From ZC4RG29 sp036563875 (GTDB lineage: Bacteria > Bacteroidota > Bacteroidia > Cytophagales > Cyclobacteriaceae), in the NCBI GenBank assembly GCA_036563875.1, contig DATCLO010000207.1, positions 1 to 64,000 of the forward strand: 64,000 bases of DNA. The letters are read 5' to 3'. Made by a program: the position numbers and the translations under genes. Below are positions 35,483-45,896 of the stretch, piece by piece (the first letter of the stretch is position 1; every line of letters starts with the position of its first letter). The notes beneath the pieces were generated by a model that did no database searches, was not told the DNA's origin, and was given only the letters and a program-made list of their open reading frames with translations.

Positions 35483-36313
35483 ATGTTTCACACTCGCATC
35501 ATCTTGCGATGCCCAGCCGAGATTTCCGACATGCTCCTGGCAGAGCTAGCGGAGGCGGGCTTCGATGCGTTCATGGAAATCCCCGGAGGATTTGAAGGGT
35601 ATGCCGAAGGCGAACGGTATGATGCAGAGGCGGTAGAAGAAATACTGCATCGGTATAAGAGCCTTGCGCAGAATTTGACCTTCAGTTTCGATAAGGTAGA
35701 GAAGACTAACTGGAACGCCGTCTGGGAAAGCAGTTACGAGCCCGTTGTCATTGACGATCGGTGTCTGATCCGCGCTGCTTTTCACACACCAGATCGGCAG
35801 TATCCTTACGAAATCATCATTACGCCGAAGATGTCGTTCGGCACGGGTCACCATCCTACCACCAGGCTTATGATCCGGGCCCAGCTCGACGTGAATCACA
35901 AGGGCAAGCGGGTGCTGGATGCGGGTTGCGGTACAGCCATTCTTTCCGTCATGGCGTCGAAACTTGGGGCGTCGGAAATCCATGCTGTAGACCCCGACGA
36001 ATGGAGCGTCATTAACGGAGAGGAGAACGCCCGCCTCAACGATTGTTCTAACATCCGACTGTACAAAGGCACAACCCGTGAACAAGACTTTCAGGAACCC
36101 TTTGATATCGTCCTGGCCAACATCAACAAGAACGTCCTGATGGAGGACATGGACTGGTATGCAGAGCATCTCCTGCCCGGCGGACATCTTCTCCTGAGCG
36201 GATTTTACGACTCCGACGTGGCTGACATCCTGACACAATCGGCACGTTACAACCTGGATTTCTTACATCGCTACGAGGAGGAAAAATGGGTTGCCTTAGG
36301 GCTTCGGAAATAG
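35483..36313 (+). CDS. prmA: Ribosomal protein L11 methyltransferase
   Basis: A 276-residue PrmA: an N-terminal substrate domain (1-95), then the class I methyltransferase with FGTGHHPTTRLM (about 119-130), VLDAGCGTAILSVMA (about 144-158), HAVDPDEWSV and the catalytic-loop DIVLANINKNVL (about 212-223). It trimethylates ribosomal protein L11. Length a little under 300, normal. Confidence 0.95.
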   Translation: MFHTRIILRCPAEISDMLLAELAEAGFDAFMEIPGGFEGYAEGERYDAEAVEEILHRYKSLAQNLTFSFDKVEKTNWNAVWESSYEPVVIDDRCLIRAAFHTPDRQYPYEIIITPKMSFGTGHHPTTRLMIRAQLDVNHKGKRVLDAGCGTAILSVMASKLGASEIHAVDPDEWSVINGEENARLNDCSNIRLYKGTTREQDFQEPFDIVLANINKNVLMEDMDWYAEHLLPGGHLLLSGFYDSDVADILTQSARYNLDFLHRYEEEKWVALGLRK

Positions 36314-36477
36314 GCCCAGGCTGCCAAAATGCGTTTCCTCGAGTTCAGAATTGCCCTTTTCAGTGCGAAAATCATTTGAAGTTGGCCAAAAACTAACAAG
36401 GCTCTGCTTTACGTTGTTACTGATGGCATGCGTGTGGCTATTTTGGGCAATATTTACGAATTTGAGGGTTTTACCTT

Positions 36478-39400
36478 GTGAAGTACTTTTTGACCTCCAT
36501 ACTGGTCCTGGCAACCGTTTCCCTGGTTTACCCGCAGGATAGCGCCGGGACAGTTCCGGTGGGCTTTGCAGATAGCATTAAGGTAGCGTTGGAAAAGACG
36601 CGGGGCGCCTACGCCTTGCAGGTAGCACCGTCGTTTGTCCAGGCCTGGGGGTCTCTGTCACCCGACCAGCAAGCGCTTGTCCGACGGCAGGTTTCCAACA
36701 TGCGTTCACGCAAGTATGCCCTCAATCCCCATATCCTCAACTACCTTGCAGCGATAGCCCATGCCGTAAACGACGAACGAGCAAGCCCGGCTACGCTCAC
36801 ACAATACCTTACCGTCGCGGGTCAGGTTATCGAAGCATACGAACCGAAAGCCGCCAACCGCTTTTTTGAGGTTAGCCGTACGTTCTTTGCACACCACGCC
36901 CTTCACCACGAAAGAACCTTCCGGCTATATGCGCTGGACGACCAGTATCGGTTCGATTTCATTGTACCGGAAACGTTCGTCGAAGAGCCGGTCCAGCAGG
37001 AAGACAACTGGGATGACAGCATGCAGGAGTACAGCGACGATTCTTCATCCGGAGGATTGTGGGCAGACGAGCCTGTAAACGATACGTGGGAGGATACACC
37101 CATCGATTGGGAAGACACGACTCCTTCAGAAGGAAGCAACGGCATGCCGAGTTGGTATATCCCCCCTCCACCACCTATAATCGAAGGGCCGGTGATTCAC
37201 TTCGAGCCACTGACGCTGAACTTTGTGACGCGTAGCGACTCCGTTTTTCTGCGGAACACCAAGGGCGACTTTGCCATCATGCAGGGAATTTTTGTCGGCA
37301 ATCAGGGAAGGTTCGACTGGACTCCGGCGGGCCTTAGCCCCGACTCGGTTTACTGCGACTTTGAAGACTACAACTTCGTAGTGAACAAGCCAGCTTTTAC
37401 AGCCGAGATGGCCAAACTCACTTACCTGGGACGCACACCTGGCGCAATCCAGGGCTCCTTTGCATACAAAAGTGAGCCCCGCGCAGATTCCGTCTGGGCT
37501 TCATGGCCGCGGTTCAAATCTTACCAAAGCAACCTCAACATTCAGGGCTTCGGCGATGAAACCGTAAAATATACGGGAGGATTCTCGCTTACGGGACGCG
37601 CCATCTCAAGCCAGTCCGTCTCAGGCGATCTGTCCACGATTGAAGTGACGCTGGACGGTCAGCGCAAATTCACCGCACGATCACCAGAATTTGTTTTTCT
37701 CGACTCGACCATACGTGCCGAAAGAACGCGGCTTCGCATCCACCAGGGAAATGATACGCTCTCGCACCCTGACGTTCGCATCCGGTACGACTTCGGAAAA
37801 CGTAAACTGATCGTGCTTCACAGCAAGGGAGCAATGCATCACACGCCTTACTCGGCACCCTTCTTCGCTGTCGATTTCAGCGCCGATATCATGCGATGGG
37901 ATCTGAAGTCGGATAGCATCGACATTTTCACAGATGGTGGTCGTCGTACCGTTCCGATGATCATCGAATCAGTCGACTTTTTTGATCCCGAAGATTTCCG
38001 TGTGCTCAATGGACAGGGTTTCAGCTTCCACCCCCTTGTGCTCACGGTTGGATACTGTCTGAAAAAGCGCACCCGTGAATTTTACACTGGCGATCTCGCC
38101 GTTTACGCGAAGAAAGACATTGCAGAGATTCAGCAGGCGATAAAGTTCCTGGCTCAAAAGGGAATGGTTTCATACGATGCTCGCACCGACAAGGTTCGCG
38201 TGCACGAGAAGGCGGTTGAACTTTATCGTTCGTTCAAGGGAGAATCCGACTATGATAATCTGAAGATTCACTCCGTCATTGACAGCCTTCCGAATGCCAC
38301 CATCAACATCCCGAAGGGATACATGACGGTTCGTGGTGTGGAGGAATTCCGCGTCAGCGATTCTCTCAACGTTCGAATCAAGCCGGACAGCAGCATCATC
38401 ACGATTCTTCAAAACCGCGATATCAAATTCGACGGAACCATCAATGCGGGCAACTACGAAATCAGCGGAAAGGGTTTCACCTTGAAGTACGACAGCTTTT
38501 TCATCCGCCTCACGCACATCGACTCCATTAACTTCTTTGTCACAGAACGAAATTCGAAAGGACAAAACATTCGAAGGAAGGTTAACAACTCGCTGGTGGG
38601 CGCGGACTCAACAGTAGCATCGGAGGGGGGCCTCGGGAGCGCCGCACAGTCGTCAGGAACGCTTTACATCAGCAGGGCGAACAACAAATCGGGCAAGCAA
38701 AAGATACCCACTTATCCACGGCTGGATGCCGAGACCGGTGGTGTTATTTACTTTGACCGTCCCGAAGTTTTAGGTGGCGTTTACGATCGCTCCATTTTCT
38801 TCGCCGTTCCACCGTTCGATCTGGACAGCTTGAACGATACCGATCCGTCGGCCATCAACTTTGAGGGTACGTTCATATCGAGTGGCATGTTCCCGAGTTT
38901 CAAGGAGAAACTGCGCTCCATGCCGGACAAATCCCTGGGATTTGAACACGCGATTCCCGAATCAGGTTACCAGCTTTACAAGGGCGACGGCAGGATTGAC
39001 GGAAACATATCACTGACTAACCGCGGCATTCGTGGTTCAGGGAGCATCACATACCTGGCCGCGCGGATTTATTCACCGGACTTTCTCTTTTACCCCGATT
39101 CGGTGATTGCCACCGGAAACCGTGCGCGAATCGACCGTAAACAATTTGGCGCTGCAAGTTTCCCGCAGACGTCACTGGCCGACTTTGAAATGAAGTGGTA
39201 TCCGAAGATCGATGAGATGCGGTTGAAGAACCTGAAGTCGCCGTTCAACATGTACGATAGTACGGCTACACTCAACGGTCAGCTTGTTGTTTCCTCGAAA
39301 GGTGTCACCGGTAAGGGAAAACTAGACACGCGCGGGAGCGAACTTCTTTCCATGAACATGACGTTCACGGGAGACGCCTTCTCTGCACGAAATGCGAAGT

Positions 39401-41334
39401 TCAAGGTGAATAGTAACGATCCGCGAAAGCCCCTGATCTTCGGGAACGACATCCGATTAAACTTTAACCTCGAACAAAACTACGCAGATATCAGTCCGGA
39501 AGTAGAAGGTGTGGCAGCTATCAACTTCCCTTATGCACAGGTGAAGACATCCATCCCGAATGCGCGATACAATTTCGATACGAAGAAGATCGTGATGAGC
39601 AAGAGTCCGAATGTGCCTCTTGAAAATTCCTACTTCTACACGACACGGGAGGAACTCGACTCACTCGCTTTCAATGCCGAGAGCGCCGAGTATGACCTTA
39701 CGACACAACAACTGAAAGTCAGCGGTATCCCCTACATCATCGTGGCGGATGCCATGATAACTCCGGAAAACAACGAAGTGTTGATTCTGGAGAATGCGAA
39801 GATCGGCACGCTTAAGAACACGACGATCGTCCTGGATACGCTGAACGCCTATCACCGACTGACCGAAGGCGTGGTGGACATCATCTCCCGAAAGGAGTTC
39901 ACGGGATATGCCACCTACCAGTACGTTAATGCACTCAAGGACACCTTCGCCATCAAGATGACTGACTTCCACCTGGAGCCCGTGGAAGAAATTGTCGCTT
40001 CAAGGCGCTCGAAGAACTATGAGCCTGGCGCGATGCAGACTGTAGCACGCGGTTCCGTTCGCGAAGAAGACAAACTCGTACTTGGTGCCGGTATGTTCTA
40101 CAAGGGTGATATGACCATGTACGCCCGGAGACCAGCCCTCCAACTCGATGGGTATGTGAAACTCGATATCAAGAACATCGAGGGCTACAAAGGCTGGATT
40201 GCGTATTCGCAGACCGGCGACGAAACGGATGTCATGATCGATTTCGATAATGCGGTTAACGATCAGGGTGAGAAAGTCGAGGCCGGGCTGAACTTCGGCA
40301 TGGACAACAGCCTGTACATCACGTTCCTTAACGACAAGAAAAACGACGGCGACGAAAGTCTGTTCACGCCATCGGGAAAACTCTTTTACGATACTGAAAC
40401 GAAAGAGTATAAGATAGAGGATCCCGGTAAGGCCAGTGGTGAGAAACTCGAAGGAAAAGTGTTCGCCTACAACGACGAGAATCAACACATCCGTTTTGAA
40501 GGTCCCGTGAACCTCGTTCGCGCTAACAACGGATTTAACGTCAGGGCGTCTGTGCTGGGCTCCGGCAACATGGCATCCAACGAAATCCGGATGAATACCT
40601 TCATGGTCCTGGATTCGAACATCCCTACGCAGGCCTTTGATGTGATGGCTAAGGAGATACAGGATGTGGTCGTGACGCAGGGTGCCGACGAAGGTTTGGG
40701 GGATCAAACGGAGTTGCTGTATAAAATGGCCAACATCGTTGGCGAGCGAATCACACGCGATTACGAACAGAGAAGTCTCGAAGGTTACGTGTCGTTGGCA
40801 ACACTCCAACCGTTGGTAAAACCCCTCGTCATCTCGAACGTGAATCTTAAGTGGTCGGAAAAGCATAAGGCTTTCTATTCAGAGGGGGCAATCGGAATTT
40901 CCAATATCCTCAACAAGGACATCAACGGAGCTTTCGAAGGCTTTCTGGAAATAAAGCGCGATCAGGACGGCGTGGAAATGATGAACCTGTTCTTCAAAGC
41001 ATCCGGCGACGTCTGGTATTATATAGGCTTTGAAGGCAGCCGCATACTGGTGCATGCGGCGAGCGACGAATTCAACAATATCATCATGAAGCGAACCAAC
41101 GCCGGAAAAACCAAGATCGGTGAGATCGCCTTCGTACCGGGCAGCGATGAAGAAACGGTTGCGTTCATTAACCGATTCCGCAAGGACTACTACGGCATTG
41201 AATCGCCCTACAGCCTGAACAGCCAGTCCATGGTAACGCCATCCTCGGAGCCCGCAACGCCTATTGGGCAGCCCCTGCCTTCACAAACCGACCAGGAGAA
41301 GAAGGACAAGGAACTGGAAGACGACGGCTTTTAG
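36478..41334 (+). CDS. Giant exported beta-repeat protein, function unknown
   Basis: A 1,618-residue protein starting at a GTG, with a signal peptide (about 1-19, ending LVYPQ) and no lipobox. The helical N-terminal part (20-160) is followed by a strongly acidic Asp/Glu/Trp/Ser linker (about 160-225) and a proline run PPPPP. From about 240 to 1550 it is built of short amphipathic strands with recurring plans such as GDFAIMQGIFVGNQGRFDW and VVSSKGVTGKGKLDTRG, reminiscent of OstA/LptA or AsmA-type beta-solenoids. The end is Lys/Glu-rich (EEKKDKELEDD style). It lacks a clear membrane barrel end signal. A periplasm-spanning or surface role, perhaps lipid or polymer handling, is inference. It stands between prmA and a peptidase gene. 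Confidence 0.7.
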   Translation: MKYFLTSILVLATVSLVYPQDSAGTVPVGFADSIKVALEKTRGAYALQVAPSFVQAWGSLSPDQQALVRRQVSNMRSRKYALNPHILNYLAAIAHAVNDERASPATLTQYLTVAGQVIEAYEPKAANRFFEVSRTFFAHHALHHERTFRLYALDDQYRFDFIVPETFVEEPVQQEDNWDDSMQEYSDDSSSGGLWADEPVNDTWEDTPIDWEDTTPSEGSNGMPSWYIPPPPPIIEGPVIHFEPLTLNFVTRSDSVFLRNTKGDFAIMQGIFVGNQGRFDWTPAGLSPDSVYCDFEDYNFVVNKPAFTAEMAKLTYLGRTPGAIQGSFAYKSEPRADSVWASWPRFKSYQSNLNIQGFGDETVKYTGGFSLTGRAISSQSVSGDLSTIEVTLDGQRKFTARSPEFVFLDSTIRAERTRLRIHQGNDTLSHPDVRIRYDFGKRKLIVLHSKGAMHHTPYSAPFFAVDFSADIMRWDLKSDSIDIFTDGGRRTVPMIIESVDFFDPEDFRVLNGQGFSFHPLVLTVGYCLKKRTREFYTGDLAVYAKKDIAEIQQAIKFLAQKGMVSYDARTDKVRVHEKAVELYRSFKGESDYDNLKIHSVIDSLPNATINIPKGYMTVRGVEEFRVSDSLNVRIKPDSSIITILQNRDIKFDGTINAGNYEISGKGFTLKYDSFFIRLTHIDSINFFVTERNSKGQNIRRKVNNSLVGADSTVASEGGLGSAAQSSGTLYISRANNKSGKQKIPTYPRLDAETGGVIYFDRPEVLGGVYDRSIFFAVPPFDLDSLNDTDPSAINFEGTFISSGMFPSFKEKLRSMPDKSLGFEHAIPESGYQLYKGDGRIDGNISLTNRGIRGSGSITYLAARIYSPDFLFYPDSVIATGNRARIDRKQFGAASFPQTSLADFEMKWYPKIDEMRLKNLKSPFNMYDSTATLNGQLVVSSKGVTGKGKLDTRGSELLSMNMTFTGDAFSARNAKFKVNSNDPRKPLIFGNDIRLNFNLEQNYADISPEVEGVAAINFPYAQVKTSIPNARYNFDTKKIVMSKSPNVPLENSYFYTTREELDSLAFNAESAEYDLTTQQLKVSGIPYIIVADAMITPENNEVLILENAKIGTLKNTTIVLDTLNAYHRLTEGVVDIISRKEFTGYATYQYVNALKDTFAIKMTDFHLEPVEEIVASRRSKNYEPGAMQTVARGSVREEDKLVLGAGMFYKGDMTMYARRPALQLDGYVKLDIKNIEGYKGWIAYSQTGDETDVMIDFDNAVNDQGEKVEAGLNFGMDNSLYITFLNDKKNDGDESLFTPSGKLFYDTETKEYKIEDPGKASGEKLEGKVFAYNDENQHIRFEGPVNLVRANNGFNVRASVLGSGNMASNEIRMNTFMVLDSNIPTQAFDVMAKEIQDVVVTQGADEGLGDQTELLYKMANIVGERITRDYEQRSLEGYVSLATLQPLVKPLVISNVNLKWSEKHKAFYSEGAIGISNILNKDINGAFEGFLEIKRDQDGVEMMNLFFKASGDVWYYIGFEGSRILVHAASDEFNNIIMKRTNAGKTKIGEIAFVPGSDEETVAFINRFRKDYYGIESPYSLNSQSMVTPSSEPATPIGQPLPSQTDQEKKDKELEDDGF

Positions 41335-41387
41335 CCTGCACGTTTAAGTGAATTCTCAGTATTTTGCGCCATCAAAATCTGACAGTG

Positions 41388-42743
41388 ATGGTAAAGGAAT
41401 ACATCGACTCCAATATCCAGCGATTCCAGGATGAATTGTTCGACTGGCTGAGAATCCCCTCCGTAAGCGCCGACAGTAAGTACAAGCAGGATGTTCGCAA
41501 GGCGGCGGAATTTCTGAAGGAAAGATTTCTGGAAGTTGGCGTCGATCACGCGGAACTTTGTGAGACGGGTGGGCATCCCATCGTGTTTGCGGAGAAGCGC
41601 GTGAATCCCAACGCCCCTACGATCCTTGTATACGGTCACTACGATGTACAACCTGCTGACCCGCTGGATTTGTGGATATCTCCCCCTTTTGAGCCTACCG
41701 TGCGAGACGGAAAGATATTCGCGCGCGGAGCCTGTGATGATAAGGGTCAGGTGTACATGCACGTGAAGGCCTTTGAGACCATGAACAAGCTGAACCGGCT
41801 GACGTGCAACATTAAGTTCATGGTGGAAGGCGAAGAAGAAGTGGGATCAGAAAATCTCGAGTCATTCGTTCGCGACAACAAAGAAAAACTCAAGGCAGAT
41901 ATCATCCTGATTTCCGACACGGCGATGATCTCACTGGATCATCCTTCGATAACGGTTGGACTTCGGGGTCTCAGTTACATGGAAGTTGAGGTTACCGGTC
42001 CTAACCGCGATTTGCACTCTGGGGTCTATGGCGGCGCAGTAGCCAATCCCATCAACGTGCTCTGTAAGATGATTGCTTCGCTTCACGATGAAAAAGGACG
42101 CGTTACCATTCCCGGGTTTTACGACAAGGTGGCGCAATTGAGTCCCGCCGAACGCGAGGCTCTTAACCGGGCACCCTTCAGTCTTGACGCTTACAAGCGC
42201 GATCTGCAGATCGAAGAAGTTTGGGGCGAAGAAGGATTTACTACGCTTGAGCGCACCGGGATTCGCCCAACGCTGGATGTGAACGGAATTTGGGGAGGGT
42301 ATACAGGTGAGGGGGCGAAAACCGTCTTGCCTTCCAGGGCCCACGCAAAGATTTCTATGCGGCTTGTACCGAACCAATCGAGCGAAGAGATCTCGGAACT
42401 GTTTACCCGGCACATGAAAGCCATTGCACCGCCCACCGTTCGCGTCAATGTCATCGCTCATCACGGTGGTGAGCCGGCCGTTACGCCCACGGATGGCAAA
42501 GCCTTTGCTGCAGCCTCCAGGGCATTTGAAACGGTGTGGGGTAAGCGTCCTATTCCTACGCGCGACGGTGGAAGCATTCCCATTGTCGCCTTGTTCAAGA
42601 AGGAATTGAACCTGGATACCGTGCTTATGGGCTTCGGACTCGATAGCGACGCCATTCACTCGCCGAACGAGCATTTCGGAATCAAGAATTTCAGAATGGG
42701 CATTGAAACCATTGTCGCCTTCCACAAGCATTTCGCGGAATAG
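41388..42743 (+). CDS. M20 family dipeptidase
   Basis: A 451-residue carnosinase-like metallopeptidase. Metal-site motifs: YGHYDVQPADPLDLW (about 82-96), ARGACDDKGQ (about 113-122), EGEEEVGSEN (about 147-156) with the catalytic Glu, and a late HSPNEHF. The lid (dimerisation) domain lies in the middle, with DLHSGVYGGAVANP. It cleaves small peptides with two metal ions, in the cytoplasm as there is no signal. The ATG at 41388 is chosen; an upstream TTG at 41364 adds eight poor residues. Confidence 0.93.
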   Translation: MVKEYIDSNIQRFQDELFDWLRIPSVSADSKYKQDVRKAAEFLKERFLEVGVDHAELCETGGHPIVFAEKRVNPNAPTILVYGHYDVQPADPLDLWISPPFEPTVRDGKIFARGACDDKGQVYMHVKAFETMNKLNRLTCNIKFMVEGEEEVGSENLESFVRDNKEKLKADIILISDTAMISLDHPSITVGLRGLSYMEVEVTGPNRDLHSGVYGGAVANPINVLCKMIASLHDEKGRVTIPGFYDKVAQLSPAEREALNRAPFSLDAYKRDLQIEEVWGEEGFTTLERTGIRPTLDVNGIWGGYTGEGAKTVLPSRAHAKISMRLVPNQSSEEISELFTRHMKAIAPPTVRVNVIAHHGGEPAVTPTDGKAFAAASRAFETVWGKRPIPTRDGGSIPIVALFKKELNLDTVLMGFGLDSDAIHSPNEHFGIKNFRMGIETIVAFHKHFAE

Positions 42744-42839
42744 TGTATCGATTGAGGGGATTGTAAAAAAGTTCCTCTCAGCGTAGTATCCCTCGCTGCG
42801 CAAATCCCGTTTAGGGCATTAACCGAAAATTGGTTTGCC

Positions 42840-43703
42840 ATGGCAACGACAACAGCACCGCGACACGACACTGATGTTCAGAGCGTGGATGTTGATGCGT
42901 ATTTCAATCGCATTGGCTATTCCGGGGATAGAACGCCAAACCTCGACACACTCAATCAAATTCATCGACTTCATCCGAAGCACATCCCATTTGAAAACCT
43001 GAATCCTTTGCTTCGCATTCCGGTCAGGCTGGACCTTGCGTCGCTTTCAGACAAGATGCTGAAGCGACGACGCGGTGGTTATTGCTACGAACACAATCTG
43101 TTGCTGAAGTTCGTGCTTGAATCGTTGGGGTACTCCGTTCGCGGACTGGCGGCGCGCGTACTTTGGAACCATCCGCTGGAGCAGATTACTCCGCGCAGCC
43201 ATATGCTTTTGCTCATTGAGCTTGGCTCCGAACAGTACATCGCTGATGTGGGCTTTGGTGGCATGACGCTAACAAGACCCCTGTTGCTTGTAAAGGACAC
43301 ACCGCAGGAAACAACGCACGAACGCTTCAGGCTTGTCACTCACGGCGATGACTACCGATTGGAAGTAGAGTTGCGCGGAGAATGGAAAGCGTTATATCGC
43401 TTTGATCTCAGCGAGCAACATCCTGTCGATTATCAGGTAGCCAGTTGGTACTTGTCGAACAATCCCGAATCACACTTCGTCACCGGCATCATTGCTGCGC
43501 GCGTGGACGATGGCGTCAGGCATGCTTTGCGAAATACTGAATACTCCTTTCACCGTCTTGGCGGGGAATCGGAAAAAAGGACCATTACTCGCGTTGAGGA
43601 ACTGGTAGAACTTCTCGATGAATCATTCAACGTCGAGATTCCTGACGTACCGGGCCGACTCGAAGTCTTCGAGCGCGTTCTCAAGTCTGCCAGAGCCACG
43701 TGA
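42840..43703 (+). CDS. Arylamine N-acetyltransferase
   Basis: A 287-residue NAT with the full triad: Cys82 in RRGGYCYEHN, His121 in PRSHMLLL and Asp136 in ADVGFGG. It moves an acetyl group from acetyl-CoA to aromatic amines and hydrazines via a Cys thioester. Length normal. Its stop codon abuts that of the convergent radical SAM gene without a base between. Confidence 0.94.
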   Translation: MATTTAPRHDTDVQSVDVDAYFNRIGYSGDRTPNLDTLNQIHRLHPKHIPFENLNPLLRIPVRLDLASLSDKMLKRRRGGYCYEHNLLLKFVLESLGYSVRGLAARVLWNHPLEQITPRSHMLLLIELGSEQYIADVGFGGMTLTRPLLLVKDTPQETTHERFRLVTHGDDYRLEVELRGEWKALYRFDLSEQHPVDYQVASWYLSNNPESHFVTGIIAARVDDGVRHALRNTEYSFHRLGGESEKRTITRVEELVELLDESFNVEIPDVPGRLEVFERVLKSARAT

Positions 43704-44759
43704 TCAGAAGAGTGTGAGTGTTCCTCCCTTACGAAACTTTGTCAAATCGATTGGCGGAAGGCTTCGACCACTAAAGTGCTTCTTCTTTGCTACCCTGAAC
43801 AGTTGATGGATTGCTTCAGCAAAGCGTCCCTCGCCGGTCATGCGCCGGCCAAATGTTGAATCGTTGACCTGCCCATCGTGTAGTTCACAGATTTGATTCC
43901 ACACCTTGTTAAACCGGTCGGGAAAATTCTTCCGCAACCAGTCCTCGAAAATCTTTCCGATAGATCCGTTTAAACGAACCACCGTCATGCCGGCGGCCAG
44001 TGCACCGTGGTCTGCAGCGGCGCGCAACACATCGGGAATCTCATGATGGTTAAGGCCAGGTACGATCGGCGCGTTCATAACACCAACCGGTACGCCTGCC
44101 TTCGAAAGCGCTTCAATAGTCGCGAGCCGTCTTGCGGAACTGGCCGTCCTTGGTTCCATTATCGATCGCAATTTTTCATCCAGTGTAGTTATCGAAATGT
44201 ACACCTGCACCAACTGATCACGAGCCAGATCCTGAAGAATGTCCAGATCGCGGAGGATCAGGCTGTTCTTGGTGATCATGGCGACCGGATGGCGATACCG
44301 CGCAAAAACTTCGAGCAGTCCACGGGTAATTCGCAGCTTGCGTTCCAGGGGCTGGTAGCAGTCGGTGTTACCCGACAACATGATAGGAACCGCGTTCCAG
44401 TTGGGATGAAGAATGAACTTCTCCAGCAATTGTGGCGCATTCTGTTTTACGATGATCTTGCTCTCGAAATCGAGGCCTGCACTAAACCCCCAGTATTCGT
44501 GGGTATTGCGAGCGTAACAATAAATGCAACCGTGCTCGCAGCCCTGATACGGATTGAGTGAATACATCAGGCTCAGGTCAGGACTGTTCACCTTGTTGAC
44601 GATCGTATTCGGCTGCTCGTAAAATACCTGAGTTGTAGGAGCAGACAGCAGGGGTTCGTCGAGACCCTCTACATGTTCACTTACATATTCGTTCTTTAAG
44701 AATTTGTTGGCCGTTCGCACCTGCGACCCTCTGCCCTTGAAATATCCCTGCTGTTCCAT
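43704..44759 (-). CDS. PA0069-family radical SAM protein
   Basis: A 351-residue radical SAM enzyme with the cluster motif CEHGCIYCYAR (CxxxCxxC, about 66-76). The start MEQQGYFKGRGSQV is characteristic of the Rv2578c/PA0069 group; the ATG at 44759 is used rather than the longer frame. A 4Fe-4S cluster would cleave SAM to make a deoxyadenosyl radical. Related DNA-repair photoproduct lyases share this plan, but the substrate of this group is unknown. Divergent from the PLP deaminase gene. Confidence 0.92.
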   Translation of the reverse strand: MEQQGYFKGRGSQVRTANKFLKNEYVSEHVEGLDEPLLSAPTTQVFYEQPNTIVNKVNSPDLSLMYSLNPYQGCEHGCIYCYARNTHEYWGFSAGLDFESKIIVKQNAPQLLEKFILHPNWNAVPIMLSGNTDCYQPLERKLRITRGLLEVFARYRHPVAMITKNSLILRDLDILQDLARDQLVQVYISITTLDEKLRSIMEPRTASSARRLATIEALSKAGVPVGVMNAPIVPGLNHHEIPDVLRAAADHGALAAGMTVVRLNGSIGKIFEDWLRKNFPDRFNKVWNQICELHDGQVNDSTFGRRMTGEGRFAEAIHQLFRVAKKKHFSGRSLPPIDLTKFRKGGTLTLF

Positions 44760-44843
44760 ACGCCTCCCTTTTTTGGGCAATGTACGGTGCGTTTGTAATG
44801 CAGGGAAATCGAAATACCTTGCTTTGTCACAGGTTGTCAGAAG

Positions 44844-45737
44844 ATGTTGCAGTATAAACCGACACCCGTTCAGGAGATCAGGGATCCGGTTGCGGAAAGC
44901 GCGGGCGTTCACATCCTGCTGAAGCGGGAAGATCTCAATCACAACACCGTTTCAGGCAACAAATGGTGGAAGTTGAAATACAACCTGCAGGCCGCCGTCA
45001 CTGAGAAAAAGACGGCAATTCTCACTTTTGGCGGTGCGTATTCCAACCATATTCATGCGACTGCCGCCGCAGCCGCTGCATGGGGATTGAAAAGCATCGG
45101 GATCGTTCGCGGAGAGGAACATCTGCCGCTCAATGCCACTTTATCTGACGCTGCGCAGTGGGGCATGGACTTGCACTACATATCGCGCTCAAAATATCAG
45201 GAGCGTTCGCAACCGGAATTTATGAACATGCTGCAAAAGGAATGGCCCGATGCCTTCATCATTCCCGAAGGTGGCAGCAACATTCATGCACTGCGCGGTG
45301 TTCAGGAATTTGGAAGGTTGCTGAATGACATCCCTCACGACTTTCTATGTGTTCCCGTAGGCACCGGTGGCACACTCGCAGGCCTGGTAACGTCAGGCGT
45401 CGATAGTACGATCATTGGTTTCGCTGCGTCGAAGGATACCTCGCTTCCAACAAAAATCACCGAGCTGATACAGTTGACAGGATGCGCGTCTCCCACTCCC
45501 TGGCATCTCCTCACCGACTATCACTTCGGAGGATTCGCAAAGATGAATGACACGCTACGATCATTCATTGATGACTTTCAACGTCAACAAGGACTTCTTC
45601 TCGACCCGGTGTATACAAGCAAGATGATGTTTGGAGTATTTGATCTTATAAAGAAAAATTACTTTCCTCGTGGGTCTACGATACTTGTGGTACACACCGG
45701 AGGGCTCCAGGGCTGGAGGGGTGTTATTGGTCCCTGA
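44844..45737 (+). CDS. ACC deaminase / D-cysteine desulfhydrase family PLP enzyme
   Basis: A 297-residue PLP enzyme. The lysine lies in VSGNKWWKLKYNL (about 38-50); LTFGGAYSNHIHATAAA (about 60-76) matches the ACC deaminase/DcyD family, and VPVGTGGTLAGL (about 170-181) holds the phosphate. Bacteroidota members usually act as D-cysteine desulfhydrases or are of unknown specificity; residues that would fix ACC deaminase cannot be judged by eye. Confidence 0.88.
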   Translation: MLQYKPTPVQEIRDPVAESAGVHILLKREDLNHNTVSGNKWWKLKYNLQAAVTEKKTAILTFGGAYSNHIHATAAAAAAWGLKSIGIVRGEEHLPLNATLSDAAQWGMDLHYISRSKYQERSQPEFMNMLQKEWPDAFIIPEGGSNIHALRGVQEFGRLLNDIPHDFLCVPVGTGGTLAGLVTSGVDSTIIGFAASKDTSLPTKITELIQLTGCASPTPWHLLTDYHFGGFAKMNDTLRSFIDDFQRQQGLLLDPVYTSKMMFGVFDLIKKNYFPRGSTILVVHTGGLQGWRGVIGP

Positions 45738-45743
45738 TAGTCC

Positions 45744-45782
45744 TTTCGCGTACTTTGCGCCTTCGCGTCATTGCGGTGAACG
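45744..45782 (+). repeat. Degenerate TTCGCG/TTGCG tandem motif
   Basis: Directly after the stop of the PLP gene the sequence runs TTTCGCGTAC, TTTGCGCC, TTCGCGTCA, TTGCGGTGAA: four imperfect copies of a unit of 8-10 bases. Similar strings are common between genes in many bacterial genomes. The rest of the gap to 45896 shows nothing. Confidence 0.45.
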
Positions 45783-45896
45783 GAAGAAACGACACGTCGA
45801 AGCTGTCCAACGTATTCTCGTCACCCTGAACGCGAAATTCACACCAACCGTAACCGTGAAGCACCGACAGGCCTCCTTTACGGCAACACCCCAACA

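Noticed and set aside
40000..40866. 288-residue minus-strand frame inside the giant protein gene
   Set aside because: Shadow of the giant gene; its sequence has no domain and no start signal.
41931..42803. 290-residue minus-strand frame opposite the M20 dipeptidase
   Set aside because: Antisense to an enzyme with complete metal motifs; no independent support.
44844..45737. True ACC deaminase (ethylene-precursor degradation)
   Set aside because: The family motif also fits D-cysteine desulfhydrase, more usual in this phylum; key residues could not be placed by eye, so only the family is given.
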